Of a DNA stretch of 64,000 bases, positions 8,722-18,600 are shown piece after piece (within the stretch, counting starts at the first letter, position 1; each line of letters starts with the position of its first letter). Position numbers and translations under genes: made by a program. Source of the stretch: Oscillospiraceae bacterium (lineage in GTDB: Bacteria; Bacillota; Clostridia; Oscillospirales; UBA929); contig JAISCT010000069.1 in the NCBI GenBank assembly GCA_031265355.1, positions 29,162 to 93,161 on the forward strand. Direction: 5' to 3'. The notes below the pieces were generated by a model, which saw only the letters and a program-made list of their open reading frames with translations, was not told the origin of the DNA and made no database searches.

Positions 8722-10473
8722 TTATGAGATTTGGCTCTCGTACTTGGTTTTCTGCAGCACCAGCAGAGGGTCCTCCCCCGCCGGTCCGGCGCGGCGCAGC
8801 GCGCTCTCCGCCGCGATGACGGCGGCGGAGTCGCGCAGGGCCTGCGCTCCGTGGGCCAACGAGGCCGGCCGGCTCACAAGACGGACAAAATGAGACATCT
8901 CATCCGGCGTGAGATGACTTTCGAGTGCGTGCGGCGCGAGCGCGCGTCCCTCGCGGTACCGCTCGCACAGAACCATGAAGATGCGTCCGAGCAGAGGCAC
9001 CGAGAAGTCCGCCGCCGTCACGAGACCGTCCGCCGCCTCCGACAGCGAGGGATCGTGAAAAAGCATACGGACCACCTCCTCCTCGGCGCTGGCCGAGCGC
9101 GGGTTGCCGTAGCGCACCTCGCGGACATGCGGCTGGATCGTCCGCTCCGGCCGGCTCGCGCGGCGGGCCAGCTCGCGGTCCACCCGGCGCGCCTGTTTGG
9201 CCCGTTCGCGCCTCACATCGGCGGTCAGCGCCTCAAACGACACCCGGCACATCTCGGCGGCGCGGCGGGTGTAGACATCCCGCTCGGCGGCGCCCGGCAG
9301 CGAGGCCAGCAGCGCCGCAGCCTCGCGGCAGAACGCCAGGCGCCCCTCGTCGTCCGCCAGATCGAAGCGCGCCGCCAGCGTGCTCAGGCGATACTCCGTC
9401 TGTGTCTCGGACCCGGTCAGCAACGCAGCCAGCGCCTCCCGCCCGTAGCGGCGGAGGAACTCGTCCGGGTCTTTTGCGTCCCGCAGGCGAAGCACTTTGA
9501 CAGCCACCCCAGACTGTCCCAACAGTTCGATAGCGCGGTGCGCGGCGCTCTGCCCGGCGCTGTCCATGTCGTAGGCAAGCACCACTTCTTTCGTGTACTT
9601 GGCGAGCAGCAACGCCTGCGCGTCGGTCAGCGCGGTGCCGAGCGAGGCCACGGCGCAGTCAAACCCCGCCTGGTGCAGGGAGACGACGTCCATATATCCC
9701 TCGGCCAGAATCAACCGGCCTTGCTTGGTATTTTTCGCCATGTTCAGGGCAAAAAGCTGACGGCTCTTCGAGAACACCGGCGTGTCCGGGCTGTTTAGAT
9801 ACTTGGGCGCCGATCCGTCCAGCACGCGTCCGCCGAAACCGACCACCTGCCGGCGCAAGTCGATGATAGGAAACATGAGCCGGCCGCGAAACCTGTCGTA
9901 CAGCCCGCCCGTCTTGTTGCGCACCACGAGCCCGGCCTCCAGCAGATCGGACTTGGTAAAATCGGCCTCCGTCATCGCCCGGATGAGTTCGTCCCAGCGA
10001 TCGGGCGCGTAGCCGATCCCAAAGCGGGTGACGGCGCCCCGAGAGAGTCCGCGCGCCCGACAGTATGCCTGCCCGGCCTGCCCGGCGGGGGACAGCAGCG
10101 TCTCGTGAAAGTAGCGCGCCGCCGCGCGGTTCAATTGATAAATAGCATCGCGCCGCCGGCGCGCATCCCGATCGGCGCCCTCCTCCGGCACGGGCAGATT
10201 GGCCCGCTCGGCCAAAAAGTGCACCGCCCCCGCAAAATCCAAATTCTCCACGCGCATGATAAATTGCAACACGCCGCCGCCGGTGCTGCAGCCGAAACAA
10301 TAGAAGAGCTGCTTGTCCGGAGAAACAGTAAATGACGGCGTCTTTTCGCTGTGAAACGGGCAGAGGCCCTTGTAATCGCTCCCCTGCCGCTTCAGCGGCA
10401 CATACCGGGAGATAAGCTCCACAATGTCGGTGCGGGCAAAGAGTTCCTCCAAAAATGCGTCCGGAAAGGCCAT
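8722..10473 (-). CDS. dnaG: DNA primase DnaG
   Basis: 583 aa; synthesises RNA primers at the replication fork. CHC2 zinc finger near the N-terminus (CPFHSEKTPSFTVSP, then YCFGCSTGGG, residues about 38-65), catalytic core with WDELIRAM and NSPDTPVFSKSRQLF, TOPRIM motifs LAEGYMDVVSLHQAGF (Glu) and AYDMDSAGQSA (DxD), and an alpha-helical C-terminal DnaB-binding domain. ATG at 10473 with a modest GGTGG site. Lies between dgt and rpoD. Confidence 0.98.
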   Translation of the reverse strand: MAFPDAFLEELFARTDIVELISRYVPLKRQGSDYKGLCPFHSEKTPSFTVSPDKQLFYCFGCSTGGGVLQFIMRVENLDFAGAVHFLAERANLPVPEEGADRDARRRRDAIYQLNRAAARYFHETLLSPAGQAGQAYCRARGLSRGAVTRFGIGYAPDRWDELIRAMTEADFTKSDLLEAGLVVRNKTGGLYDRFRGRLMFPIIDLRRQVVGFGGRVLDGSAPKYLNSPDTPVFSKSRQLFALNMAKNTKQGRLILAEGYMDVVSLHQAGFDCAVASLGTALTDAQALLLAKYTKEVVLAYDMDSAGQSAAHRAIELLGQSGVAVKVLRLRDAKDPDEFLRRYGREALAALLTGSETQTEYRLSTLAARFDLADDEGRLAFCREAAALLASLPGAAERDVYTRRAAEMCRVSFEALTADVRRERAKQARRVDRELARRASRPERTIQPHVREVRYGNPRSASAEEEVVRMLFHDPSLSEAADGLVTAADFSVPLLGRIFMVLCERYREGRALAPHALESHLTPDEMSHFVRLVSRPASLAHGAQALRDSAAVIAAESALRRAGPAGEDPLLVLQKTKYESQIS

Positions 10474-10610
10474 CCCATCACCACCGTCACGGTACCGGCA
10501 CCCACGGACGCAGACTGGGAAGCGGCCCCGCGCCCCCCGTCGCCGGCATGTACGTCATGTATATATTTACCATAAATGGAATCCGCTATGCAACATAGAT
10601 GTTCGGACCA

Positions 10611-11615
10611 TCAGGTCCTCTGCCAGCCTTTCGGTACGAAAATTTCCTCAAACCGAGCCACGGCAAAACGGTCCGTCATGCCGGCGATATAGTCGCACAC
10701 CGCCCGCTCTCGTCCCTCGATCTCGGCCGCCGCGCGCATGTCCGGCGGCAGTTCGTCCGGGCAGCGGACATAGTGTTCGAAAAGTTTTTGCAAAAAATCG
10801 CGTGCCTTGGTCTCCTCGCCCTTGGCCACCGGGTTCTTGTAGACCCGCTCAAACAGAAAAGTCCGCAACGCACGCATCGCCTCCTCCATGGGCGGCGAGA
10901 GGCCAATGTCCTCCTGCGCCCGGCTGTGTGCGACGAGGTCGCTCACAAAGGCGTTGATGCGCGTCGAAAGCGTGTCGCCGAGCCGCACGCGCAACGGCTG
11001 CGGGATGTCCTCCAGCGCGAGGATGCCGGCGCGCAGCGCGTCGTCGATGTCCGCGCTGAGATAGGCGATCCGGTCGGCCTTGTGGACGAGCCGGCCCTCC
11101 AGCGTCTGAGCCCGGACAGGTCCGGAGTGGCAAACGATGCCGTCACGCACCTCCCACGTCAGGTTGAGACCCTGTCCGCCACGCTCCAAACGGTCCACAA
11201 CGCGCAAGCTCTGCGCATAATGGGTAAAACCGCCCGGCATCACAGCCGTCAGCGCCGCCTCGCCGGCGTGACCGAATGGGGTGTGCCCCAGGTCATGCCC
11301 GAGGCCGATGGCCTCGCAGAGGTCCTCGTTGAGGCGCAGGGCGCGGGCCATCGTGCGGGCCACGCGGGTGACTTCCAGCGTGTGGGTCATACGGGTACGG
11401 TAGTGGTCCCCCTCCGGGTTCAAAAACACTTGCGTCTTGTGCATCAGACGGCGGAATGCTTTGGTGTGCACGATGCGGTCCGTGTCCCGCTGAAAATCTG
11501 TGCGGAGCGGACAGGGCGTCTCCGGCTGCGCGCGCCCCCGACCTTCCGCCGCGCGCACGGCGCCGGCGGAAAGCCTCTCCGTCTCCCATCTCTCGACCGA
11601 TTCGCGAGCTGTCAT
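10611..11615 (-). CDS. dgt: dGTP triphosphohydrolase-like HD protein
   Basis: 334 aa. Hydrolyses deoxynucleoside triphosphates to the nucleoside and tripolyphosphate in characterised relatives. HD-domain residues: RTRMTHTLEVTRVARTMARAL, then GHDLGHTPFGHAGE, and a downstream HKADRIAYLSADIDDA. The N-terminal RTDFQRDTDRIVHTKAFRRL is the family signature. Start placed at MTARESVERW because GGGGGAAGG precedes it; a longer open frame runs upstream but would overlap yigZ. It precedes dnaG, as in many Clostridia. Confidence 0.93.
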   Translation of the reverse strand: MTARESVERWETERLSAGAVRAAEGRGRAQPETPCPLRTDFQRDTDRIVHTKAFRRLMHKTQVFLNPEGDHYRTRMTHTLEVTRVARTMARALRLNEDLCEAIGLGHDLGHTPFGHAGEAALTAVMPGGFTHYAQSLRVVDRLERGGQGLNLTWEVRDGIVCHSGPVRAQTLEGRLVHKADRIAYLSADIDDALRAGILALEDIPQPLRVRLGDTLSTRINAFVSDLVAHSRAQEDIGLSPPMEEAMRALRTFLFERVYKNPVAKGEETKARDFLQKLFEHYVRCPDELPPDMRAAAEIEGRERAVCDYIAGMTDRFAVARFEEIFVPKGWQRT

Positions 11616-11632
11616 GGCCTTCCCCCTTGGTT

Positions 11633-12268
11633 TCAGTCCGTCTGCAAGGCGCGAAACGCCTCCTCGCCCGCCGCCGGCGTGACACGCCCGGCCGAAAGAT
11701 CCACAATCCGCTCGACGAAGACTCCGGTCAGCGGAGCCGGCATCCAAAGCGCGATCGAGACGTCGGCGGCGTAGTCGACAGACTCCTCCACGCCGCCCGC
11801 GGCGGCGATCTCCTGGCGCACCGGCGTGAACAACGGATAGGGACAGGAAATCGTCAGCCGCGTCCAGCGCCGCATCGTGGCGAGACCCGCCGCGTCCAGC
11901 GCCTCCCGAGCCGCACGGGCGTAGGCACGCACCAGACCGCCCGTGCCCAGCAGCACCCCGCCGAAGTAGCGGGTGACCACGCAGATCAGGTTGTATACGC
12001 CGGCGTGGCGGAGCACGTCCAATACCGGCAGGCCCGCCGTACCCTGCGGCTCCCCGTCGTCCGAATAGCGCATGAGGTTCCCTTCGCGCAAGAGATAGGC
12101 GTACACGTTGTGAGTTGCGTCCCAGTGCTTGGCGCGGATCTCCTGCAAAAAGGCAAGCGCCTCGGCCTCATCGCACGCAGGGCACACCCGCCCGACAAAA
12201 CGGGAACGGCGCTCCACAAATACGGCTTCACCCGGCCCGCGCGGGACCTGATAGGCCTCGTCGCTCAC
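11633..12268 (-). CDS. yigZ: YigZ/IMPACT family protein
   Basis: 211 aa. The N-terminal UPF0029 (Impact) domain contains RSRFVGRVCPACDEAEA, HWDATHNVYAYLL and the signature YSDDGEPQGTAGLPVLDVL, then VVTRYFGGVLLGTGGLVRAY; the C-terminal DUF1949 half follows. Function in bacteria is unsettled (translation-linked roles proposed). The start is a GTG whose last two bases overlap the TGA of the flavin reductase gene (GTGA), which suggests translational coupling; VSDEAYQVPRG matches the family start and length. Confidence 0.9.
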   Translation of the reverse strand: MSDEAYQVPRGPGEAVFVERRSRFVGRVCPACDEAEALAFLQEIRAKHWDATHNVYAYLLREGNLMRYSDDGEPQGTAGLPVLDVLRHAGVYNLICVVTRYFGGVLLGTGGLVRAYARAAREALDAAGLATMRRWTRLTISCPYPLFTPVRQEIAAAGGVEESVDYAADVSIALWMPAPLTGVFVERIVDLSAGRVTPAAGEEAFRALQTD

Positions 12269-12777
12269 ACGTCTTGGCGTAGCAGGGTGACAACCTCCCC
12301 AATATACAGGTGGTGGAAATCCCCGTCTGGATAGTGGGCGCCTATGAGCGCCGGCTCCAGGAAACGTTCTTGCTTGAAACGTCCCTTGTAGAGCTTGTGG
12401 CAGACGACGGCCAGCTTGGCCTCGGCAAAGAGCGGCACGTCCTGCGGGCCGTTTTCGAGGGTCAGGTGCGCCTCCGCCGCCTTGTCGACGTCGCGGCCGC
12501 TCTTGGTCCCGCACAGGTTCAGCGCAGCGCGGCCGGACTCTTCAAAAAAGGAGAGGCTGAAGTGGCTGGCCTCGTCGATGAACTCCCGCGTGTAACGCTG
12601 CGGACGGATGTACACGGTGGCCACGGGGCGGCCCCAAAGGACGCCAAACCCGCCCCAGCTCGCGGTCATCATATTGCACCGCGCGCCGACGCGGGCGGCG
12701 ACGAGCATCCACTCATCGCCGATGAGAGTGAAGGGATTGATGGAAAAGTCGGACTGCGCAACAGGGGTCCATGACAT
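12265..12777 (-). CDS. Flavin reductase-like domain protein
   Basis: 170 aa flavoprotein of the FMN-binding split-barrel (flavin reductase like) family. Residues around WMLVAARVG..NMMTASWGGFGVLWGRP and ATVYIRPQRYTREFIDEA are the usual FMN/NAD contact region, followed by SLSFFEE and a C-terminal HHLYIGEV strand. Probably reduces FMN or an unidentified substrate. GGAGGAAAG lies 4-8 nt before ATG 12777; a longer frame to 12825 has no ribosome site. First gene of the run that continues with yigZ. Confidence 0.88.
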   Translation of the reverse strand: MSWTPVAQSDFSINPFTLIGDEWMLVAARVGARCNMMTASWGGFGVLWGRPVATVYIRPQRYTREFIDEASHFSLSFFEESGRAALNLCGTKSGRDVDKAAEAHLTLENGPQDVPLFAEAKLAVVCHKLYKGRFKQERFLEPALIGAHYPDGDFHHLYIGEVVTLLRQDV

Positions 12778-12833
12778 ATGCTTTCCTCCTCTTTTATCGA
12801 TGGTTTCGGTGTCGGACTGAATCATTCATATGC

Positions 12834-12864
12834 GACAAACCCACGCCTCAGGCGTGGGTTTGTC
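12834..12864 (-). terminator. Terminator hairpin of rpmE
   Basis: 14-bp perfect stem (12834-12847 with 12851-12864) around a 3-nt loop. It follows the rpmE stop by 7 nt on the minus strand; the descending arm ends GTTTGTC, a weak U-run. Confidence 0.75.
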
Positions 12865-12870
12865 CGATCC

Positions 12871-13074
12871 TCATTGTCCGAGGCCGAATTTCTTGTTGAA
12901 ACGATCCACACGGCCGCCCGTGTCCACCAGCTTTTGTTTTCCGGTGTAAAAGGGGTGGCACTTTGAGCAAATTTCCACGCGAATGTTTTGCTTCGTGGAG
13001 CCCGTTTCAAAGGTCTCGCCGCAGGCACAGCGGACAGTCGTCGTCTCATAGCGGGGGTGTATCCCTTGTTTCAT
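12871..13074 (-). CDS. rpmE: 50S ribosomal protein L31 (zinc-binding type)
   Basis: 67 aa, normal length. [27 protein letters not shown] with CxC and [15 protein letters not shown] with CxxC give the four-cysteine zinc site of the C+ form of L31; RVDRFNKKF is the conserved tail. GGAAGG about 7 nt before the ATG. Preceded by a long leader from a promoter near 13267. Confidence 0.97.
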   Translation of the reverse strand: MKQGIHPRYETTTVRCACGETFETGSTKQNIRVEICSKCHPFYTGKQKLVDTGGRVDRFNKKFGLGQ

Positions 13075-13126
13075 GGCGGTTTCCTTCCCTTACATCCGTC
13101 TTTGATCCACTAAATCTGGTATAAAA

Positions 13127-13162
13127 CACAAAATATAGTAGCACAGACCACAAAATATAGTA
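13127..13162 (-). promoter_or_regulatory. Tandem 14-nt direct repeats in the rpmE leader
   Basis: CACAAAATATAGTA occurs at 13127-13140 and 13149-13162, exactly 22 nt (two helical turns) apart. They lie between the predicted promoter and the rpmE start, an arrangement compatible with an operator bound by a dimeric regulator. No regulator is identified. Confidence 0.45.
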
Positions 13163-13238
13163 TCGTACAACCTGCCGGCGCACACCGGACGCCCACGCCG
13201 CCGTGCCACACGGGCTCGTTGGCAGAAAGGCGGATATT

Positions 13239-13267
13239 ATTATACCACGCCCTTTCCCGCCGCGCAA
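13239..13267 (-). promoter_or_regulatory. Predicted sigma-A promoter of rpmE
   Basis: Minus strand TTGCGC (13267-13262), 17 nt, perfect TATAAT (13244-13239) preceded by TGG (extended -10). Leader to the rpmE start is about 160 nt. Confidence 0.7.
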
Positions 13268-13309
13268 GCCCTTTGTCAAAAAATCTCTCCGCGCTCCAGC
13301 ACGGCGGGT

Positions 13310-15403
13310 TCAGACCACGCTAAACAGGATCTCGCCGTACGAGGGGAAGGGCCAGTCGCCGCGGCCCGTGAGCATCTCAAGCTCGTCCACCACACCCCGC
13401 AGCGTCTGCATGTTGAAGAAAACCTCGGCCTGGTAGTAAAACGCGGCGTCTTTCTTGTCGGCATAGCGCCCGACGCCGGTCACCGAGGCTTCCAGCTCTT
13501 CGATCTGGGACGACAGACAGCCGGCAAGCCCGGTCAGCCGCCGCAGCAGCTCTGTCTCCAGCGTGTCGTCCAGCTCGGCGGCCACACCCCGCTTGGCGAG
13601 CACGCTGTCGGCGAGCTGCTTTGTGTACCGCACCACCGCCGGCACTACCTCACGCCGCGTCATGTCGATCATCGTCAGCGCCTCGATGTGGATCGTTTTT
13701 GCATAGTTTTCCAGCATTATCTCCATACGGGAGACGACCTCTGCCCGAGAGAGCACCCCGTGGCGCTCGAAGAGCCGGATGTTCTCCTCTGAAGCGAACA
13801 GAGGCAGCGCCTCTACCGTCGTGGTCAGGTTCAAAAGTCCGCGTTTTTGCGCCTCGACCACCCATTCGCCCGCATAGTTGTTGCCGTTAAAAATGATACG
13901 TCCGTGGCGGCGCAGCGTATCCTTCACCAGCGCGTCCAACGCCTTACTGAAATCCTCCGCGCCCTCCAGTGCGTCGGCAAACCCGGCGAGCGTGTCCGCG
14001 ACGATGGTGTTCAGTATGATGTTCGGCCCCGCCAGCGAGAGCGGCGCGCCGAGCATGCGAAATTCGAATTTGTTGCCGGTGAACGCGAAGGGAGAGGTGC
14101 GATTCCGGTCTGTCATGTCCTGCGGAAAATGCGGCAGGGTGTCGACGCCGATCGCCATCTGCACCTGACTGCGGCTGTGGTAGCGGGTGCCCTCGCGGAC
14201 GGCGGTGAGGATCTCCGTCAATTCGTCGCCCAGAAAGATTGAGATGATGGCGGGCGGCGCCTCGTTGGCTCCCAAGCGGTGGTCGTTGCCCGCGGTGGCC
14301 ACGGAGATGCGCAGCAGATCCTGGTGCTCGTCCACCGCTTTGATGACGGCGAGAAGGAAGAGCAGGAAGCGCGCGTTTTCGGCCGGCGTGCGGCCTGGGT
14401 CCAGCAGGTTCTCCCCCGTCGCGGTGCCAAGCGACCAGTTGTTGTGTTTCCCGCTCCCGTTGACGCCGGCGAAGGGCTTTTCGTGGAGCAAACAGACAAG
14501 GCCGTGGCGGCCCGCAATCGTCTTCATCAGCTCCATCGTGAGCTGGTTGTGGTCGACGGCGATGTTGACGGTCTCGAAGACCGGCGCGAATTCGTGTTGG
14601 GCCGGCGCCACTTCGTTGTGTTTTGTCTTGCTCAAAACGCCCAGCTTCCAGAGCTCCTCGTCCAACTCCTGCATAAACGCCGCCACACGGGGTTTGATGG
14701 CGCCAAAGTAATGGTCGTCCAGATCCTGCCCCTTGGGCGGGCGGGCGCCGAACAGTGTCCGCCCGCAGTAGATAAGATCCGGTCTCTTGTTCCAGACTGC
14801 CCTGTCGATGAGAAAATACTCCTGCTCGGCGCCGACGCAAGGCGTGACATCCCCCGGGTCTATCTCGCCGAAGAGGGCCAAAATCCGTTTGGCCTCGCGG
14901 CCGATGGCCTGCATGGACCGCAGCAGCGGCGTCTTTTGGTCCAGCGCTTCACCGCCGTAAGAACAAAACGCCGTTGGGATGTACAATGTCTTCCCTTTGA
15001 GAAAGGCGTAGGAGGTCGGGTCCCACGCGGTGTAACCGCGCGCCTCGAAGGTGGCCCGGAGCCCACCCGTCGGAAAACTGGAGGCGTCCGGTTCGCCCCG
15101 CACCAACTCCTTGCCGGAAAACTCCATGATAACCCTGCCCTCGCCGTCCGGGGCGACGAAAGCGTCGTGTTTTTCCGCCGTGACGCCCGTCATAGGCTGG
15201 AACCAATGGGTAAAATGGGTGACTCCATGCTCGCAGGCCCAGTTCTTCATCGCGGCGGCCACGACACTGGCCACCGCCGGGTCCAACGGCGTATGCGCCT
15301 CGATTGTCCTCTTCAGGGAGCGGTAGACCTCTTTGGGCAACCGCCGGCGCATCACGGCGTCGCCAAAAACCAGGCTGCCGAAGGTACTGATGACATCGCC
15401 CAT
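13310..15403 (-). CDS. glnN: Glutamine synthetase type III
   Basis: 697 aa, matching the large GSIII family rather than the 440-470 aa GSI. ATP-dependent amidation of glutamate, central nitrogen assimilation. N-terminal GSIII block ([25 protein letters not shown]), catalytic beta-barrel with [46 protein letters not shown], and [18 protein letters not shown]; long helical C-terminus. GAGGTAAC upstream of ATG 15403. A clear promoter lies 92-121 bp upstream. Confidence 0.97.
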   Translation of the reverse strand: MGDVISTFGSLVFGDAVMRRRLPKEVYRSLKRTIEAHTPLDPAVASVVAAAMKNWACEHGVTHFTHWFQPMTGVTAEKHDAFVAPDGEGRVIMEFSGKELVRGEPDASSFPTGGLRATFEARGYTAWDPTSYAFLKGKTLYIPTAFCSYGGEALDQKTPLLRSMQAIGREAKRILALFGEIDPGDVTPCVGAEQEYFLIDRAVWNKRPDLIYCGRTLFGARPPKGQDLDDHYFGAIKPRVAAFMQELDEELWKLGVLSKTKHNEVAPAQHEFAPVFETVNIAVDHNQLTMELMKTIAGRHGLVCLLHEKPFAGVNGSGKHNNWSLGTATGENLLDPGRTPAENARFLLFLLAVIKAVDEHQDLLRISVATAGNDHRLGANEAPPAIISIFLGDELTEILTAVREGTRYHSRSQVQMAIGVDTLPHFPQDMTDRNRTSPFAFTGNKFEFRMLGAPLSLAGPNIILNTIVADTLAGFADALEGAEDFSKALDALVKDTLRRHGRIIFNGNNYAGEWVVEAQKRGLLNLTTTVEALPLFASEENIRLFERHGVLSRAEVVSRMEIMLENYAKTIHIEALTMIDMTRREVVPAVVRYTKQLADSVLAKRGVAAELDDTLETELLRRLTGLAGCLSSQIEELEASVTGVGRYADKKDAAFYYQAEVFFNMQTLRGVVDELEMLTGRGDWPFPSYGEILFSVV

Positions 15404-15494
15404 GGTTTGTTACCTCGTATATACAAAAATCCCGGCCAAAGAGCCCCGCGGCGCCTTTGCTGCCGTCTTTCCGTTCTGATCGTTCTAATTATAG

Positions 15495-15524
15495 AGTGTA
15501 TCATCGAAGGGCTTCCCCTGTCAA
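15495..15524 (-). promoter_or_regulatory. Predicted sigma-A promoter of glnN
   Basis: Minus strand TTGACA (15524-15519), 18 nt, TACACT (15500-15495) with an extended -10 TGA. The remaining 15404-15494 is an untranslated leader without an evident structure. Confidence 0.7.
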
Positions 15525-15618
15525 GGCATTTGGGGCGCCGTTTGCTCAAAATCGCGGTTTTCCGGGCGAAAAGGGTGGTGAGTGTCCGGCAAGCGGCCAC
15601 GATTGGCCGGCACCGCGC

Positions 15619-15652
15619 AAAGGAGGAGCGGCCCGTCGGTCGCTCCTCCTTT
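15619..15652 (-). terminator. Terminator hairpin of the carboxypeptidase gene
   Basis: 12-bp perfect stem (15619-15630 with 15641-15652), loop 10 nt, about 46 nt after the minus-strand stop at 15699. The outgoing arm ends CTCCTCCTTT. Confidence 0.75.
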
Positions 15653-15698
15653 ACGCGGTTTTCGCCGTAAAGCGTCGATCTCACGTTTGCTTTTGCGC

Positions 15699-18600
15699 TT
15701 ACCCGACGCTCACCGTCACAAGATGGATGAGTCCGCTGCCGTCGAGGGCGCGCAATGTGACAAGCGTGGTGCCGGCCCTGAGCGCCGTGACCATGCCGGT
15801 CTGATCCACCGTCACGATGTCGGGGTTCGCGGAGGCAAATTCGTAGGTCTCGCTGTCGACCGAGAAGTTCAGCTTGGCCTTAGCCTTGATGCGCAGGGAG
15901 ACGCGGGCCGAGGAATGCGCCTTGACGACCGTCGCGTAGATCCGGTCGGACTGGATATCACCGTCCACAGACGCGAAGTAGCTGTGTCCGCCCAGCCAGG
16001 ACTTGTCCTGCGTGACGGCTTCGGGGACCGTGAAGTCGAGGCGGCCGCGCTTGTCCGTCCGGACTTCGGCATTGTAATCGCTCGTCTCGTCCGTGGGGGC
16101 GGCGTTGTAGCGCACCGACAGGGAGACCGGCGCGTCCGGCTCATAACCGGCCCCCGTGACCGTCACGGTCCGGCTCGTCTTGTCCGCCGTGACCGTGAAG
16201 CTGCCGTGGTACTCGTCGATGACGGGCACGTCGTCCTCCCCGACAGCGCCGCCCAGCATCTTACTGTAGATCGCGTTCGAGGCGTAGCGGTAGTCGTCCT
16301 TCTGGTGCATCTTGTTGACCAGCGTGTTGGCAAAGAGTGTGAGGTCATATTTGCTGCCGCCGACGGTCCGATTGTACTCCAGCGCGACCACCGCACCCAG
16401 GTAGGGCGTGAGGTTTGTCTGACGGATGAACCCGCCAAACGGTGTGTCGGTGGTGTTGCGGATCAGCACGCGCGCCCCCTCGGGAACTGTGCCGAAGTAG
16501 TTGCCGCCGAAGCCGTACATGATGTTGTCGCCGGCGGCGCGGTAGCTGTCGGTGACCGGGCTCTCCTCGACATATTGGACGGTCGTCAGGCAGTCTGTGG
16601 TGCTGCCACCGCTCACGGCGCCAAGCAGCGTGCCGAGCGACGTGCCGCCGACGCTAAGCGTGAACGACCGGGCTGCCATGATCACCGCCGGCGTGCCGGA
16701 GGCGATGGCGTCGGTGACGGCGGTACGCTCATCGCCCTGTTGTGTATTTGTGTTCGCGACGATCACATCCGCCTCGGCTACGTCGCGGGTCGCCGTGAAG
16801 CCCATCTCGTCGAGGAACGCCTGTTTGCTGTAGTTGTAGCCGTATGCGCTCGTGAGGCTGTAGTGGATGTACCCGGTTGTGTTGTCGGCCGGGCGGCCCG
16901 TCAGGTAGATAGTGGGTTTTTCGATCTTGCGCGCGGCCGGCAGTTCCTTCACGCCGTACGCCTGCAGGACCTCCGTGTCGCGCACCGCCAGAAAGTCCTC
17001 GTAGGAGATAAGGAAATTGCTCTTGTACGGACCCCCGGTGATGTAGCCGACGGTCCCGCCTTGGTCGAGCAAGGTATTCACGGCCTTCACCGCCGCGACG
17101 CTGTTGTTCGCGAGCACCACGGCGTCGCCGGCCTCCCCGTCGTACCAGCTCTTACCGCCGCCGGGTTCCGTCACCGGCGCGAGCTTGCCGGCCAGCGCGC
17201 CGGGCACGCGGATCTCGTGGCAGTCGAAGCCGCGGGTCTTGTCAAACGACGTGGTCGGCTCGGAGTAGAGCTCTGGCCACGTGGTGATGAGAACGCTGTC
17301 GTACAGCGTGCCGTTGGCCACGTTGCGCTTGGCCTGGTGCATGTTGACAACCAGGCTGCCGGCCTTGTAAGTGGCCCCGCCCACCGTGACGTCCTCGGTC
17401 AGCGCGGAGAGAAGGACGTTGTTGCGCAGGAAGAAGTCTTTGATGTGGTACGCCTCGGAGAGGTTTCTCTGGTTGGCGTCGTCCAGCGGGACGACGTAGT
17501 ACTCCGGGAAGAAGTTGTTGTTCTCCGGGTGGCGCGGACGGTACACATTCGCCTCGGCGCCGGGGTTGTCGGCGGCGTCCACGTACCACGGGCGGACCGA
17601 ATCTGGGTCCTCATTCTCCACGCCGCGCTTGAAACCGGCGACAAGGTTTTCCACATAGACGTCCTTGTTCTCGGCCACCTGCGTGGAGTGACCCATCATG
17701 CCGTACTCCAGCGCCTTCTTGCCCTCCTCGTTCGAGGCGGGCACCTCGACGGTGTAGGCCACCGTGCCGTGGAGCATCGAATACTGCGGGGTGTAGTTGG
17801 TCGACATGTCGTCCCACGGCTCCGGCCAGTCCAGGGTGCCGGTGACGGCGTTTTCAATCAGATAGTCGCGCAGCGGCATCTGGTAGCTGTTGTAGCGGGT
17901 GTTGTTCACGACGGCGGCCGCGCCGAACGCCTCGCCGCCCTTCACCGCCATCTCGGCAAAAAGGTCGTACTCCACATTGGGCTCGTGCGGGGGCGAGCAG
18001 GGCTCGACCTGGAAGTTTGACACGAAGCCGTGGAACTCGATGTACGCCACGGGGTTCCAGTCGGAGATCATGTCGGTCATGTTGATCGTCTCGGCCTGCG
18101 TCTGGAACAGGTTGTCGCGGTTCAGGTCGACGCCGCCGCCGCCCTGCCGCGTGTTGTGGGTCCGGCCGTCCATATTTTCCTCCGGCACGATGATGAAGAA
18201 CACGTCGTCCAAAATCGCGTCCGAATCGAAGGCTTTGCTTTTGATGTTGTAGTAACTCTCCAGCGTCGCTCTGGCGATGACGCCGGAGTTGTCATTGGCG
18301 TCCGACGGGGTGATGCCGCCCTTGAACGTCGTCCATTCTTGGATCAGCGAAGAGGTGGCCCTTTTCCCCATGCCGCCGTATCCGTCTCTATCGGTCTTCG
18401 CGCGCTGCTCTGTGAGCCGCGTCTTGCCCGCCTCGGTGAGGCTCTCAATGTCGTCGTACGGCACCGGCGTGTCGTAGCCCTCGATGACGTCCCACACGAA
18501 GTCCATCGGCGCGTCCGCGCCGTTTGTCTCGTCGGCGTGGATGTTGCTGTAGAGCACCGGCACACGGATTTCATCCTCGTACTCCCCGTAGTACGCGAGC

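Noticed and set aside
15582..18020. Open frame of over 800 codons on the plus strand
   Set aside because: It is the antisense shadow of the M14 carboxypeptidase, whose motifs, signal peptide and ribosome site are clear; the plus frame has low-complexity Val/Arg/His composition and no motif.
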